Assembly: GCF_016901035.1 (NCBI RefSeq)
Contig: NZ_JAFEUF010000037.1
Location: 6,341 to 42,826, forward strand
Length of the DNA stretch: 36,486 nt
Origin: Streptomyces durocortorensis
GTDB taxonomy: Bacteria; Actinomycetota; Actinomycetes; Streptomycetales; Streptomycetaceae
Direction of reading: 5' to 3'
Below, one piece after another: positions 23,492 to 31,989 of this stretch (position 1 is the first letter of the stretch; each line of letters opens with the position of its first letter). The notes below the pieces were generated by a model that had not been told where the DNA came from, searched no databases, and saw only the letters and a list, made by a program, of their open reading frames with translations. A program made the position numbers and the translations under genes.

Positions 23492-23752
23492 TCAGGCAGT
23501 GCTGTCCCCGTTGGTCCCCACCGGGGCGTCCGACTGGGCGGCGGCCGCCGCTTCGCGGGGGCGGGCGTACGCCCAGGCCGTGCCGATGGTGACGGCTGCA
23601 GCTCCGGTGGCGGCCACGGCGGTGGCGGCCTGGTCCAGTTCCTGCCAGGCCAGGTAGGCCGTCGCTCAGATGGATGCGGCTGCGGTCAGGACGACTGTCC
23701 AGGCCAGGAGCATCCGCACCCGGCGCTCTCGGGTACGGTCGGTAGGTGTCAT
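23492..23752 (-). pseudogene. Small membrane protein gene with in-frame TGA
   Basis: From the ATG at 23752, with GAGGAG 9 nt upstream, the frame reads MTPTDRTRERRVRMLLAW... to ...AAAAAQSDAPVGTNG and stops at 23492. It is broken only by TGA at codon 29 (23666-23668). The surrounding codons (...TAAASI, stop, ATAYLAWQELDQ...) suggest TGG (Trp) mutated to TGA. Without it the product is an ~86-aa protein with a basic N-terminus and two hydrophobic segments, typical of small plasmid-borne membrane proteins (Spd-like). Third positions stay G/C-biased on both sides of the stop, so the mutation is recent or a sequence error. Confidence 0.7.
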
Positions 23753-23793
23753 CGGTTCGTTCTCCTCGCAGTGGACGGTTGCCCGACGACAGG

Positions 23794-23858
23794 CGTAGGG
23801 AGATCTCACGGCGCGCGGCCAGGCCTGCAAGCATCGGCCGCGCAGAGGTCTCCCTACG
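23794..23858. repeat. Long two-part inverted repeat
   Basis: Outer arms CGTAGGGAGATCTC (23794-23807) and GAGGTCTCCCTACG (23845-23858) pair over 14 bp with one mismatch. Inner arms GCGCGGCC (23813-23820) and GGCCGCGC (23836-23843) add 8 bp. The loop is 15 nt. It lies in a gene-free stretch upstream of the minus-strand gene at 23752 and ~95 bp from the 21-bp direct repeats. A structure this long could be an origin, a transfer site or a regulatory cruciform; as a plain terminator it would serve no visible gene. Confidence 0.65.
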
Positions 23859-23951
23859 TGGTTTCCCGACGCAGGGCGTGAACGAGAGTGAGCCTACGTC
23901 AGACCGCGTGATCAGTTGTAATGACGACCGCCGCGCACCAGTCGACCCCAT

Positions 23952-24014
23952 CGAAGCTTTTCCTCACCCGGGCGAAGCTTTTTCTCGCCCCGGCGAAGCT
24001 TTTCCTCATCGCCG
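23952..24014. repeat. Three tandem 21-bp direct repeats (iteron-like)
   Basis: Units start at 23952, 23973 and 23994. Each begins CGAAGCTTTT or CGAAGCTTTTT, continues with CTC, and ends in a G/C-rich part. The first 10 bases are conserved in all three. The 21-bp period equals two helical turns, so bound proteins would line up on one DNA face, as on plasmid iterons or partition sites. No convincing gene covers them. In one frame they would encode a seven-residue repeat, which I consider incidental. Confidence 0.75.
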
Positions 24015-24200
24015 CAGGTCAGGGGGGCCGGGTGACATATTCTCAGTATTGCGATTTCCCCCTTAGATCAAAGATTTCGGCGGTGAATTACCAGCCGAAA
24101 ACGTATTTGCGAAAGCTGTTCTCAGCTGTCCGTACGGCTGGCTAGTGGAACTCCTCGCTGGGATGGGTGGCACCTGCCGGGCTTCACCGGCCCGGAGACC

Positions 24201-24305
24201 GGCTCTGTTCCCGGGTGGTCCGCCGGGCGTACGCTCCCGTCCATGACACCTTCCGCAGCGTTTCCCGCACATCGCCAGGAGCCGGACCCCGGCTGGGGTT
24301 TCACC
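24201..24305 (+). repeat. Dispersed repeat, copy 1
   Basis: From GGCTCTGT to GGCTGGGGTTTCACC this stretch is clearly related to 36199-36309 near the right end. It contains the candidate 24-aa gene. Differences between copies keep one reading frame partly intact, including one 3-nt deletion. Confidence 0.6.
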
Positions 24306-24317
24306 TCCGCGCTCTGA
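24243..24317 (+). CDS. Possible leaderless 24-aa peptide gene
   Basis: ATG at 24243 opens a 24-codon frame, MTPSAAFPAHRQEPDPGWGF plus four residues, with TGA at 24315-24317. TACGCT (24230-24235) is 7 nt before the ATG, the layout of leaderless Streptomyces promoters, and a perfect 16-bp terminator hairpin begins 5 nt after the stop. The related sequence at 36.2 kb keeps AAFPAHRQ-PEPGWGF with several synonymous changes, hinting at selection on the peptide, but its start codon is AGA. No known family. It could also be a small RNA. Confidence 0.35.
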   Translation: MTPSAAFPAHRQEPDPGWGFTSAL

Positions 24318-24321
24318 ATGC

Positions 24322-24357
24322 CGGGAGGCCCTCACCGATCACGGTGAGGGCCTCCCG
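24322..24357. terminator. Perfect 16-bp terminator hairpin
   Basis: CGGGAGGCCCTCACCG (24322-24337) and CGGTGAGGGCCTCCCG (24342-24357) pair without mismatch around a 4-nt loop ATCA. It can end transcription of the micro-gene from the left and of the minus-strand gene ending at 24427 from the right. Confidence 0.85.
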
Positions 24358-24426
24358 CTGTGCCACGGCGCATCCAAGGCCGTCCCGGCCGGTACGGACG
24401 GCGGCCGGCCGTGGCGCGAGCCGGTG

Positions 24427-24945
24427 TCAGTCGCCGCTCTCGGGAGGAAGTCCGTCGTCCAGGACGATGCGGATCGTCTGGCCCTCGCCGTCGACGCCGG
24501 TGAGTTCGGCGGCGATCCGGTTGTAGGTGGTCGTGGCCAGGGCCCAGTCCGCTTCCAGCGGGGTGGTGGTGTGGCGGGTGTCCCACAGCTTGATGAGCAG
24601 GCCGATGAGGGAGCGGCCGGACAGGACGGTCTGGACGCGTCCTTCCTTGACGTCCTTGACCGAGGGCGGGGTGCGGAAGTGGTCGTGGTCGACGGCCAGG
24701 GCGGTGAGCCACTCCCAGGTGTCGCGGTGCGCGATGAGGTCCACGGAGGCCACCCCGGCCGCCTTGAGCAGCAGCACCCCGTGGGTGACCCGCGGATCCT
24801 CCTACTGGCGGGAGACCGACGGTGAAGCGGCGGGGGCCGTGGGGGTGCTGCTGCCCTGATAGGCGGCCTCGATCCTCTGCTTGAGCACGTCGCCCTGCCC
24901 CCGGCGCTCGGGCTCGGACTGCTCCTGGCGCTCGCTGTACTCCAT
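24427..24945 (-). pseudogene. Hypothetical gene with in-frame TAG
   Basis: From the ATG at 24945, with GGGGGG upstream, the frame reads MEYSERQEQSEPERRGQGDV... to the end at 24427, interrupted only by TAG at codon 48 (24802-24804). The flanks (SPSVSRQ, stop, EDPRVTHGVLLLKAAGVASV) continue without a frame change, and a CAG-to-TAG mutation would explain it. The C-terminal part (LAVDHDHFRTPPSVKDV... PLEADWALATTTYNRIAAEL) is also found as a fragment at 14282-14390. A GTG at 24777 could reinitiate and give a ~116-aa product. No recognised domain. Broken gene, sequence error or readthrough are all possible. Confidence 0.7.
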
Positions 24946-25738
24946 GGTTCCCCCCTGGAAAAGGGACAAGCTAGGGGGCACCGGCATCCTGCACGTACAG
25001 GGGCAGCCCCGACGGCCGCGCGGGCTGCCGGGGCTGCTGCGAACCCGGTCGTACTCCATCCCAGGACCAAGCCTGTAAGGCACCGGGCCTGTCCCACACA
25101 CTCCATGTCGGTGCGGTCTACGAGGGAGCATATTCGTCTTCGGATCTTCAGCGGAGGCGTTCGAGAGAAATGCACTTTGGTTCGTTTCGCACCTTCCGCA
25201 CAAACGGAATCTCGTGCCCGAACTCATCCTTGCGTGCCTAGTTGATTGATGTCGCGGCGGCCGATTCCAGACACCTTCACCATCAAAGTCCAGGTGGGTG
25301 CATCGAAAACAGGCCTCATCATGTTGATCAGTGAAAGTATCGCCTCCATCGAGTTAGGTTTACGCAAGCAAAAAACCGGTAGATGCAATACTCGAAGCTG
25401 CGCGTTAAGGAATTATCCGTCAGCCCGCCCTCACCCGCACACGGCGGCACCTAATCCCTCCGCGACTGCTCCCGTGAGCTAGCCGGGCCGGGCACTGAAT
25501 TGGGATGTCTGTGGCGCCTCGTTGGGAAGAAGCGACTCCTACCACATAGGACGAAAGGTCACCACGCCCCTTTCTTCGCAGCTCGTGGGCCGCCTGAGAT
25601 TCTACGCCCAAGAAGGCACGTTCTACGGGCACTGAGCTTCTTTTCAACTGCCTCAAAGATATGCGCCGACTCACTGCCGCTAGTCCTGTCCGCACTCAAT
25701 TCTGCCTGCTCGACAAGACCTATGAGAAGGAAAGCTAG
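24946..25738. other. Gene-free region before the secreted hydrolase gene
   Basis: About 790 bases without a supportable gene. A hairpin with 9-bp arms GCAGCCCCG (25003-25011) and CGGGGCTGC (25029-25037) is the only clear structure. From ~25130 to 25400 the sequence is A/T-richer than the rest of the window, and the promoter of the gene at 25739 is probably there. The open frame 25246-25482 has no ribosome-binding site and poor codon bias. Confidence 0.5.
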
Positions 25739-28700
25739 TTGCGCAATCGAAGATTCTTACGCATCGGCACCTCGGCAATCGCGGCCACAGCGATTCTCGC
25801 CGGTCTCCTCCAAGGAACCGCCGCCGCCGAAACTCCTGGCGCTGCCACCGCGTCGACCTCTGCGGAATCGACTGCGGTCCCGCTACCGACTGTCCCTGCC
25901 GATCAGAGGCAACAGGTACTCGGCGAGGATTGGAAGGCATCTCCCGACCAAGCCGTGACCACGGCAGCGGACTCCCGGGGTCTGAAGATCCTTGCGGCAG
26001 AGAGCAGCAAGGCCTACGTGTGGCGGACGGTCGCCGCCCTGGCCGAGCCGGGTATGCCGGCGGACACTTGGATCGGCAACGCGTGCGCCATGGACAGTGA
26101 CCATGTCGCTGCCGTGTACGCGCCGCGCACGTTCACCAACAAGCCCGATCTCATGCAGGGAGGCGCGTTCACCGCTGTCGTGAACGTGGGGACGGGAGAG
26201 GTCACGAAACTGCCGTTCACGGCGTCGCTCGCCTACTTCACTCCTTCCTGCAACTCCCAGACCCGCACCGCCACGTTCACTGCGTTCCGCGACAACAACA
26301 CCCGCCTCGTGACCGTGGACACACAGGGCAAGACCGCCTCCGAGCTCTCTATGGCAGGTCAAGTAACGTCAGCCGTGCCCGTAGAAGACGGTCTCGTCGC
26401 TGCCAAGGGAGCACGCCTCGTACATGTAGCTCCGTCCGGCAAGACCAAGACTCTGGCCAGGACAGACGGCGCTCCGTTCCAGATCAGCCCCACGCACGGC
26501 GGGGTGGCGTTCCTGGACCGCAAGGGCGACACCGCACACGCGAAAATACGCGCGCAGAACGGAAAGCTGACGGCACTGGCGTCCGGCAATCTCGGAGAAA
26601 TTTCCCTCAAGCGCGGCACTGGCCACCGTGTGTTCCTCACTGGACAACCCAAAAAACTGCGGCTGTCGGACACTGGTGTGACCCAGCTGGACGTCTCGGC
26701 GGACGCCGACGTTTCCAGCCACGGCCGGCTGGCGGTGGATCCCGTTCTGGCACCCGGTGTACGGGCCGGCCTGGACCACATCGACAACGCGGGGAAAGGC
26801 TTCACCGGTTCGGAGCCGACTCCGAACGCTCAAGAAGCCACAGACGAGGGTGCCAGCACCGTACCCCTGACGATCACGAGCACAGCCACCACCACAGGCA
26901 AGCCCTTAACCCAATCGGTGGCGGACACAACCAGCGCCAAGGGGAAGGACTCCTTCTCTCCCGCTCTCCAGACCTCCGGGAAGCAGAAGTCACTAGACAA
27001 CAATCGAGGCGTGGCGGCAGCCGCCATTGGGAACGACCCGGTCGACACTGACCGCTGGTGCTCGATACCCCGTAACGACGTCAAGGCACTCGCTCTGCAG
27101 CCGACCTCCAACCAGGTCGAGTGGGCCGTCAACATGGCCATTCGTGGAGAACTACGGGCCAAGTGGATCACGCAGGGAGGCTGGCGCTCGCAGACGGGCC
27201 TTGGCAGCGTCGACCCGCAGGGACTGTTCCCGCCTCCCACGTTGAAGGGTGGCGGACGGATCCCGGCCCAGGTGCTTCTTGGTGTGCTCGCGCAGGAGTC
27301 GAACTTCTGGCAGGCCGAATCTGGAGCTGTTCCCGGCCAGATGAGCAGCCCGCTCGCGGCGGTCGCCGGCTTCTACGGGCACAAGGGCGAGACCTCCGAG
27401 GAATACTGGAAGATCCGCTGGGCCAACTCCGACTGCGGCTACGGCGTGGGCCAGGTCACCGACGGCATGCGCCTCGCCGGCCGCGAGAAGCCCGGAGAAG
27501 TGTCCCTCTCCCCGACGAAGCAAAAAGCGGTGGCCCTGGACTACGCGGTCAACATCGCTGCCTCCATGTACATTCTCGCCGACAAGTGGAACCAGGTACA
27601 CACCACCGGGCAGACCATCACGGTCAACAACGACGACCCCTCGAAGCCCGAGAACTGGTTCGCCGCCCTGTGGAACTACAACCTCGGCTTCAACCCGAAC
27701 AACGGCGACGGCAAGCCCTGGGGACTGGGCTGGTACAACAACCCCGCCAACCCGTTCTACCCACCGACGCGAAACCCGTTCATGACCGACCCCCGCGACG
27801 CTGCAAAGCCCCAGAACTGGCCCTACGAGGAAAAGGTCCTGGGCTGGGCCGCCTGGTCCATGGACACCGGCTACTCCTACTCCAGCGACGGACGCCAGGA
27901 CTGGCCCGGTGAAACAGGATTCGACAGCGTCGGATTCCGCCCCTCCTGGTGGGTCGACAGACTGCAGCGCGACCGCGTGAAGCCACCTCTAAGCTCGTTC
28001 TGCAACGCCACCAACAACTGCAGCGCCACCAACCCGCCGGACTGCCCCGACGCGGAATGCTACGAGAAGTACTGGTGGCGCGGGGCGAACGTGACGTGGA
28101 AGGAGAACTGCGACAGAGACTGCGGCCACGAGAGCATCAAGTACGTCACGCCGCGCGCGGAACCCGGCCGCGGAACCCGCCTGAAGTACGGCACCCCGAA
28201 GTGCGACCCCGCTCCCACGGGCGCGTACATTGTGGAATCAGTACCCGACAACACCAACACCTACGGCGGCTGCGGCGCTGGCTCGACCGACAAAGGTGAC
28301 TTCCAATTCACCTTCCGCCCTAATCCGGCAGCATCCGGACCCGGTCTCGGCCCCTACCAGGGCAAGGGCGACCTCCACCAAATCGGTGGCGGTCAGGGCG
28401 GGCACTTCTGGTACGCGCACACCCGCAACGCAGACCACCTCGGTGGCGACTCCGGCCTGATGACCATCAAGGGAACCTGGACTCTGAACAGCGCCATCTC
28501 CTGGGCCCGTGTCATGGTGTATCTCCCGGACACTGGGGCCCATACCCGCCAGGCGGCGTATGTGATCGGCGGCGCGGATACCACGAACAAGACCAGGATT
28601 GTCGAGCAACGCGCCAATCGATGGGTAAGCCTCGGGGTGTTCCGCTTCACCGGAACACCCACGGTCACCCTCACCAACGCCACCGCCGACGGCACCGCTG

Positions 28701-29677
28701 ACGAGGACGTCGCCTGGGATTCTATTGCCTTCCAGCCGCTTCCCGGCAAACCAGATCAGAGCGTGGTCGCCATGGGCGACTCCTACACCTCCGGCGAAGG
28801 AGCCTCCGAACCCAAGGGAGACGACTACTACCCGGAATCGGACTATTACAACAAGGTTTGGGGTGACAAATGGAAAAACACATGTCACCGCTCCAAACAT
28901 GCCTGGCCACGCCGCGCGGTCCTGCCCGGTGAGCAAAGCTCCGTGGGTTCACTTGAGGACTCGTGGAGTGCGAGGATGGACTTTCAGTTCGTCGCCTGCT
29001 CCGGAGCTCGCCACTACAACATCCTCAATAAAGTGCCCGACGCAGGAGAGCTACCACAGATCCAGCAGGGGTACCTGGATCAGCACACCACGTTGGTTGC
29101 GCTGTCAATCGGCGGCAACGACATGGGGTTCGGGGACGTCATCAAAAAATGTATAACGTCCCCCACCGACGTATGCCAGAACGGTTCGATCAAAGCCCGT
29201 AATCCTGACACAGGCGCGGAATACGAAACAGAAACTCCGCCGCTGAAAGACTGGCTTCCGGCGTGGGCACACAACGTGGTCCGACCCCGCTTGGTGAAAA
29301 CGCTCAAGGCAATTCACGAAAAGGCACCCAACGCCAAGGTTGTCCTCATGGGCTATCCAAGGCTCCTCGAGAAGAGCGGTTCGTGCGTGCTCGGCATCGG
29401 TACGGCGGAAGCTCCCTGGCTGAACGATATGAGCGACCTCGTCGCTTCCGAGATGAAGGGGGCCGTTGCCGACACCGGGTCCTACGCGACCTTCGCCGAC
29501 CCCCGTGCAGCGTTCGCCGGACAGGCAGTCTGCGGCTCCCCGGAGACGATCCATGGGATCGTAGTGACAGGACACTCGCAGGCCGATGATCCGGTGACTT
29601 CGATGAAGTCCTTCCACCCGAAGGTATCGGGGACATCTCACTACGCCAAGGCATTCGAGGAAGCCTTGGGCAAGTAG
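25739..29677 (+). CDS. Secreted lytic-transglycosylase-like / SGNH hydrolase multidomain protein
   Basis: A 1312-aa exported protein. Residues 1-~30 are a Sec signal peptide (MRNRRFLRIGTSAIAATAIL...). Residues ~40-330 look beta-rich and are not recognised. Around residues 470-730 is a lytic-transglycosylase-like domain with E520 in GVLAQESNFW and GYGVGQVTDGM. A Cys-rich linker and a golvesin/xanthan-lyase-like beta-domain (GGGQGGHFWY... WVSLGVFRFTG) follow. From ~1005 to the end is an SGNH esterase with S1015 in GDSYTSGEG, GGND (N1127) and SFHP (H1293). The TTG start at 25739 has GAAGGAAAG upstream. TTA codons at positions 7 and 390 suggest bldA control. Likely role: cell-wall or polysaccharide remodelling outside the cell. 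Similar NocE-like proteins occur in Streptomyces; their substrates are unknown. Confidence 0.85.
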   Translation: MRNRRFLRIGTSAIAATAILAGLLQGTAAAETPGAATASTSAESTAVPLPTVPADQRQQVLGEDWKASPDQAVTTAADSRGLKILAAESSKAYVWRTVAALAEPGMPADTWIGNACAMDSDHVAAVYAPRTFTNKPDLMQGGAFTAVVNVGTGEVTKLPFTASLAYFTPSCNSQTRTATFTAFRDNNTRLVTVDTQGKTASELSMAGQVTSAVPVEDGLVAAKGARLVHVAPSGKTKTLARTDGAPFQISPTHGGVAFLDRKGDTAHAKIRAQNGKLTALASGNLGEISLKRGTGHRVFLTGQPKKLRLSDTGVTQLDVSADADVSSHGRLAVDPVLAPGVRAGLDHIDNAGKGFTGSEPTPNAQEATDEGASTVPLTITSTATTTGKPLTQSVADTTSAKGKDSFSPALQTSGKQKSLDNNRGVAAAAIGNDPVDTDRWCSIPRNDVKALALQPTSNQVEWAVNMAIRGELRAKWITQGGWRSQTGLGSVDPQGLFPPPTLKGGGRIPAQVLLGVLAQESNFWQAESGAVPGQMSSPLAAVAGFYGHKGETSEEYWKIRWANSDCGYGVGQVTDGMRLAGREKPGEVSLSPTKQKAVALDYAVNIAASMYILADKWNQVHTTGQTITVNNDDPSKPENWFAALWNYNLGFNPNNGDGKPWGLGWYNNPANPFYPPTRNPFMTDPRDAAKPQNWPYEEKVLGWAAWSMDTGYSYSSDGRQDWPGETGFDSVGFRPSWWVDRLQRDRVKPPLSSFCNATNNCSATNPPDCPDAECYEKYWWRGANVTWKENCDRDCGHESIKYVTPRAEPGRGTRLKYGTPKCDPAPTGAYIVESVPDNTNTYGGCGAGSTDKGDFQFTFRPNPAASGPGLGPYQGKGDLHQIGGGQGGHFWYAHTRNADHLGGDSGLMTIKGTWTLNSAISWARVMVYLPDTGAHTRQAAYVIGGADTTNKTRIVEQRANRWVSLGVFRFTGTPTVTLTNATADGTADEDVAWDSIAFQPLPGKPDQSVVAMGDSYTSGEGASEPKGDDYYPESDYYNKVWGDKWKNTCHRSKHAWPRRAVLPGEQSSVGSLEDSWSARMDFQFVACSGARHYNILNKVPDAGELPQIQQGYLDQHTTLVALSIGGNDMGFGDVIKKCITSPTDVCQNGSIKARNPDTGAEYETETPPLKDWLPAWAHNVVRPRLVKTLKAIHEKAPNAKVVLMGYPRLLEKSGSCVLGIGTAEAPWLNDMSDLVASEMKGAVADTGSYATFADPRAAFAGQAVCGSPETIHGIVVTGHSQADDPVTSMKSFHPKVSGTSHYAKAFEEALGK

Positions 29678-29691
29678 CACTCGTACATGGT

Positions 29692-29726
29692 GCTTTGGGG
29701 CGTCGTATCTCGCGGCGCCCCAAAGC
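29692..29726 (+). terminator. Hairpin terminator after the hydrolase gene
   Basis: Perfect 11-bp arms GCTTTGGGGCG (29692-29702) and CGCCCCAAAGC (29716-29726) with a 13-nt loop, 14 nt past the stop codon. Confidence 0.8.
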
Positions 29727-29751
29727 CCCTTCAAAGTGAGTAGCTGTACTT

Positions 29752-30225
29752 ATGGAAAATGACCGATCCACCGAGATAATGGTGCACATGGACTACTCGG
29801 TGAGAGCCTTGAAGACAGCGGCCGTGGCTGTGGTGGCCACTCTTGCTGCGTGGTGGCTGTTACATACCTTGAACTCTCTGATCGACGAGGCCACGGAGGC
29901 CGACGGAGCACGCGGCCCACTCGCAGGTGTGCTGCAATACTTCGCCGCCAACTCTGCGGCCCTAGCTCTCCAGCCTCTCGTCACGTGGGTGGGACTCCGT
30001 CTTGTCGGTGTTCGTGGGAACCATCTGGCTGTCATCATCAGTGCCCTCGTGTGGTGGACGACGACCTCAGGGCACCTTCTGAACTCGGTCCTCAGCCCAG
30101 CGGAAGCATTCTGGTGGTTCTCTGTGCAGTGCGCTGCCGCGACTCTTCCCTCGCTCCTGCAGCTCCAGCTCATGCCAGAGAGCACACAGCCCAAAACCCG
30201 CATCTCGAAACATGACGCCAGGTGA
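29752..30225 (+). CDS. Small integral membrane protein
   Basis: A 157-aa protein with about four hydrophobic segments: residues ~20-42 (LKTAAVAVVATLAAWWLLHT), ~62-88, ~93-110 and ~118-140. The tail is polar and charged. I kept the ATG at 29752, but ATG 29779 or 29788 are equally possible since none has a good ribosome-binding site. Codon 37 (29860-29862) is TTA. Its stop overlaps the next GTG by 4 nt, so the two genes form an operon. No family recognised; a small membrane partner of the downstream protein is likely. Confidence 0.6.
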   Translation: MENDRSTEIMVHMDYSVRALKTAAVAVVATLAAWWLLHTLNSLIDEATEADGARGPLAGVLQYFAANSAALALQPLVTWVGLRLVGVRGNHLAVIISALVWWTTTSGHLLNSVLSPAEAFWWFSVQCAAATLPSLLQLQLMPESTQPKTRISKHDAR

Positions 30226-30854
30226 AGCCCCTCATACTGCGCGCTGCGTGGCGGCCGTTCCTTGCCGGCTTCAACGTGGTGGCCGGCTTCTGGACCTTCC
30301 TGGGATCGACCAGCCACCGTCAAGCACGGCGTTTAGCGAGCAGCGACACCGCTCGAGAGGCAGCGCAGGATGCTGAAAGTCGGCTGCGTGGCATCGTGGA
30401 GGCCTACGCGGCGAGCACACCTCTGGTGCTACGCCTACTGGTGATTAGAGACCACTACACACCTGGAAGGGCAGGCTGGGATCTCTTTCGCCCAGTGAGG
30501 GCCGCATACCGCGTGACCTGTGAAATGCATGTCACTGGCTACTTCAGTTCACCACTGACGCCAGCAGACACGATCACCCGGATACTGGGCGCGGGGGGTG
30601 CCGGCTTGTCGGGCATCCCGCTAACCCCGGAGACTGCCTGCCAAGACCGACCCGGCGAACTAACTCATGCCGGGCACACCCTCACCTGGGACCTTCCGAC
30701 GGTCCTGGTTGCGGACTCCATCCAGCCCATGAACGTTCTTCGATGCTTTTACGAGCCCTCCTCTTCGGGCGGCTTGGATAGCATTCGAGCCACGTACGGC
30801 ACCGTCTACTCGCTGGCCTTGCCGCCAGCCTCCTACTTCCACGTGCCACGGTGA
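30222..30854 (+). CDS. Hypothetical protein paired with membrane protein
   Basis: A 210-aa protein that begins GTG inside the stop of the previous gene (GTGA). The N-terminus has one hydrophobic segment (FLAGFNVVAGFWTFLG) after a short basic stretch, so it may be membrane-anchored with the remainder in the cytoplasm. A helical region (REAAQDAESRLRGIVEAYAA) follows, then a mixed domain with no recognised motif. Codon 38 (30333-30335) is TTA. Coupling and shared TTA codons suggest joint, development-linked expression with the gene at 29752. Function unknown. Confidence 0.6.
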   Translation: MKPLILRAAWRPFLAGFNVVAGFWTFLGSTSHRQARRLASSDTAREAAQDAESRLRGIVEAYAASTPLVLRLLVIRDHYTPGRAGWDLFRPVRAAYRVTCEMHVTGYFSSPLTPADTITRILGAGGAGLSGIPLTPETACQDRPGELTHAGHTLTWDLPTVLVADSIQPMNVLRCFYEPSSSGGLDSIRATYGTVYSLALPPASYFHVPR

Positions 30855-31217
30855 CACGAGCTCACGGCTGCCGCGCCAATTCAGCGGGAACGTAACGCAC
30901 ACGGCGATCAGCAGCGGCCGCAGCATCATCACGGATCTATCGACAACTGTGAGCGCTGAGACCGTCCTCGAAAGGGGACGTTGTGGCATGAGCGGCACCA
31001 GGAGGCCAGGTCTGCGTCCGGCCGCAGTGTTGGACCGAGTGAGTTCGCTGATGTAGGTGTCGATGGCCTGGGCGGGTCCTCTCCGGCACCGAAAAGATCA
31101 CACGGCGTAGGCTCGCTGCCGTTCCTTTGGATTTCACCGCAGAGAGCAGCAGTCCTGCCGTCCCGAAAGGTGGTCGGTGAGCGATTCGTCCCGAGAGTCG
31201 CTCCGGTGCCGGGAACC
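30855..31217. other. Non-coding or degenerate stretch left of IS110 remnant
   Basis: No intact gene. The IS110 similarity stops near 31218, and what lies to the left does not continue it in any frame I checked. Open frames here are short and lack ribosome-binding sites. It is likely a deletion junction plus decayed sequence. Confidence 0.45.
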
Positions 31218-31598
31218 ACCACGCGCGGGCGGCGTCGGCGATGATGAACGCGTCCCTCGCGTCTGTCTTGGCCCCGCCGGAGTGGAGGTCAGCGATCCGC
31301 CGCATCGTCAGGCCGGGCAGGTAGGCGGTGCCGCCCAGATCCCGGGCGACCGCCAGCGGCAGGGCTCTCCGGGCGATGCCGGCTGGTCGACCACGACCAG
31401 CACCGATCCGTGCTTGGTCTGGAGTTTCGCGAACAGCTCGCGGAGCTTGGGTTCGGTGTTGGGCAGGCGCTTGTCGAACGCCTTCTTCCCGGCCGGGGTG
31501 ACGGCGGTGGTGTGGTGTTCGCCCTTGCCGACGTCCAGGCCGAGATAGACGTCGATTGCGCGTCGCCTGGGAGGCTTTTCCCGATCCTTGGGCCGCAC
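31218..31598 (-). pseudogene. IS110-family transposase remnant, frameshifted
   Basis: Reading left from 31598 gives ...AIDVYLGLDVGKGEHHTTAV, the N-terminal motif of IS110 transposases with the first catalytic Asp of the DEDD (RuvC-like) site. LRELFAKLQTKHGSVLVVVD and QPAS follow. Near 31370 a 2-nt insertion shifts the frame. The continuation is clear in another frame as MRRIADLHSGGAKTDARDAF and IIADAARA, which carries further acidic residues. The similarity ends abruptly at ~31218, so the C-terminal serine-containing domain is lost. It cannot transpose. Terminal repeats are not recognisable. Confidence 0.85.
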
Positions 31599-31989
31599 CC
31601 TCCGATGTTACTCACCCACGAGCAACCCTTCCGTGCAACCGTATCGGGGGAATGTCGGGCGCAGGTGAATTGTCGAGCTGTCTAATTTTAGACACTTCCG
31701 CCGCTAACTGCAGGTGGGGACGTCGAGATCACGCCGTCTCGCCCTCAGTGGACTCTTTTCACTTCAAGAATGAGTTAGGTTCTAGCGCGTGAAGGTTCCC
31801 GCCCGGAGGCGCCTGTCAGGCGCAGCAAAATGGAAATGAAACCAGAACATGATCCTCCGGTTGAGTCAAATCTGCCCGAATCGTCCGATTGGGTGGAAGG
31901 TGAGGGAAGGAAGTATTGGGCTGGGGTAAGGCTGGGTTTAATTTAGGTCAAAACGTCGGATAGTTTGCTCGATCGAGAATGGAATCTTC
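31599..31989. other. A/T-rich intergenic region
   Basis: About 390 bases between the IS110 remnant and the SapA-like gene. No gene is supported. The stretch 31900-31975 is unusually A/T-rich and should hold the promoter of the gene at 31990. Confidence 0.5.

Noticed and set aside
23952..24014. CRISPR array
   Set aside because: Units are directly adjacent without variable spacers and only three are present.
23921..24145. Plus-strand frame with a seven-residue KLFL-type repeat
   Set aside because: The peptide repeat is a by-product of the 21-bp tandem DNA repeats; no ribosome-binding site.
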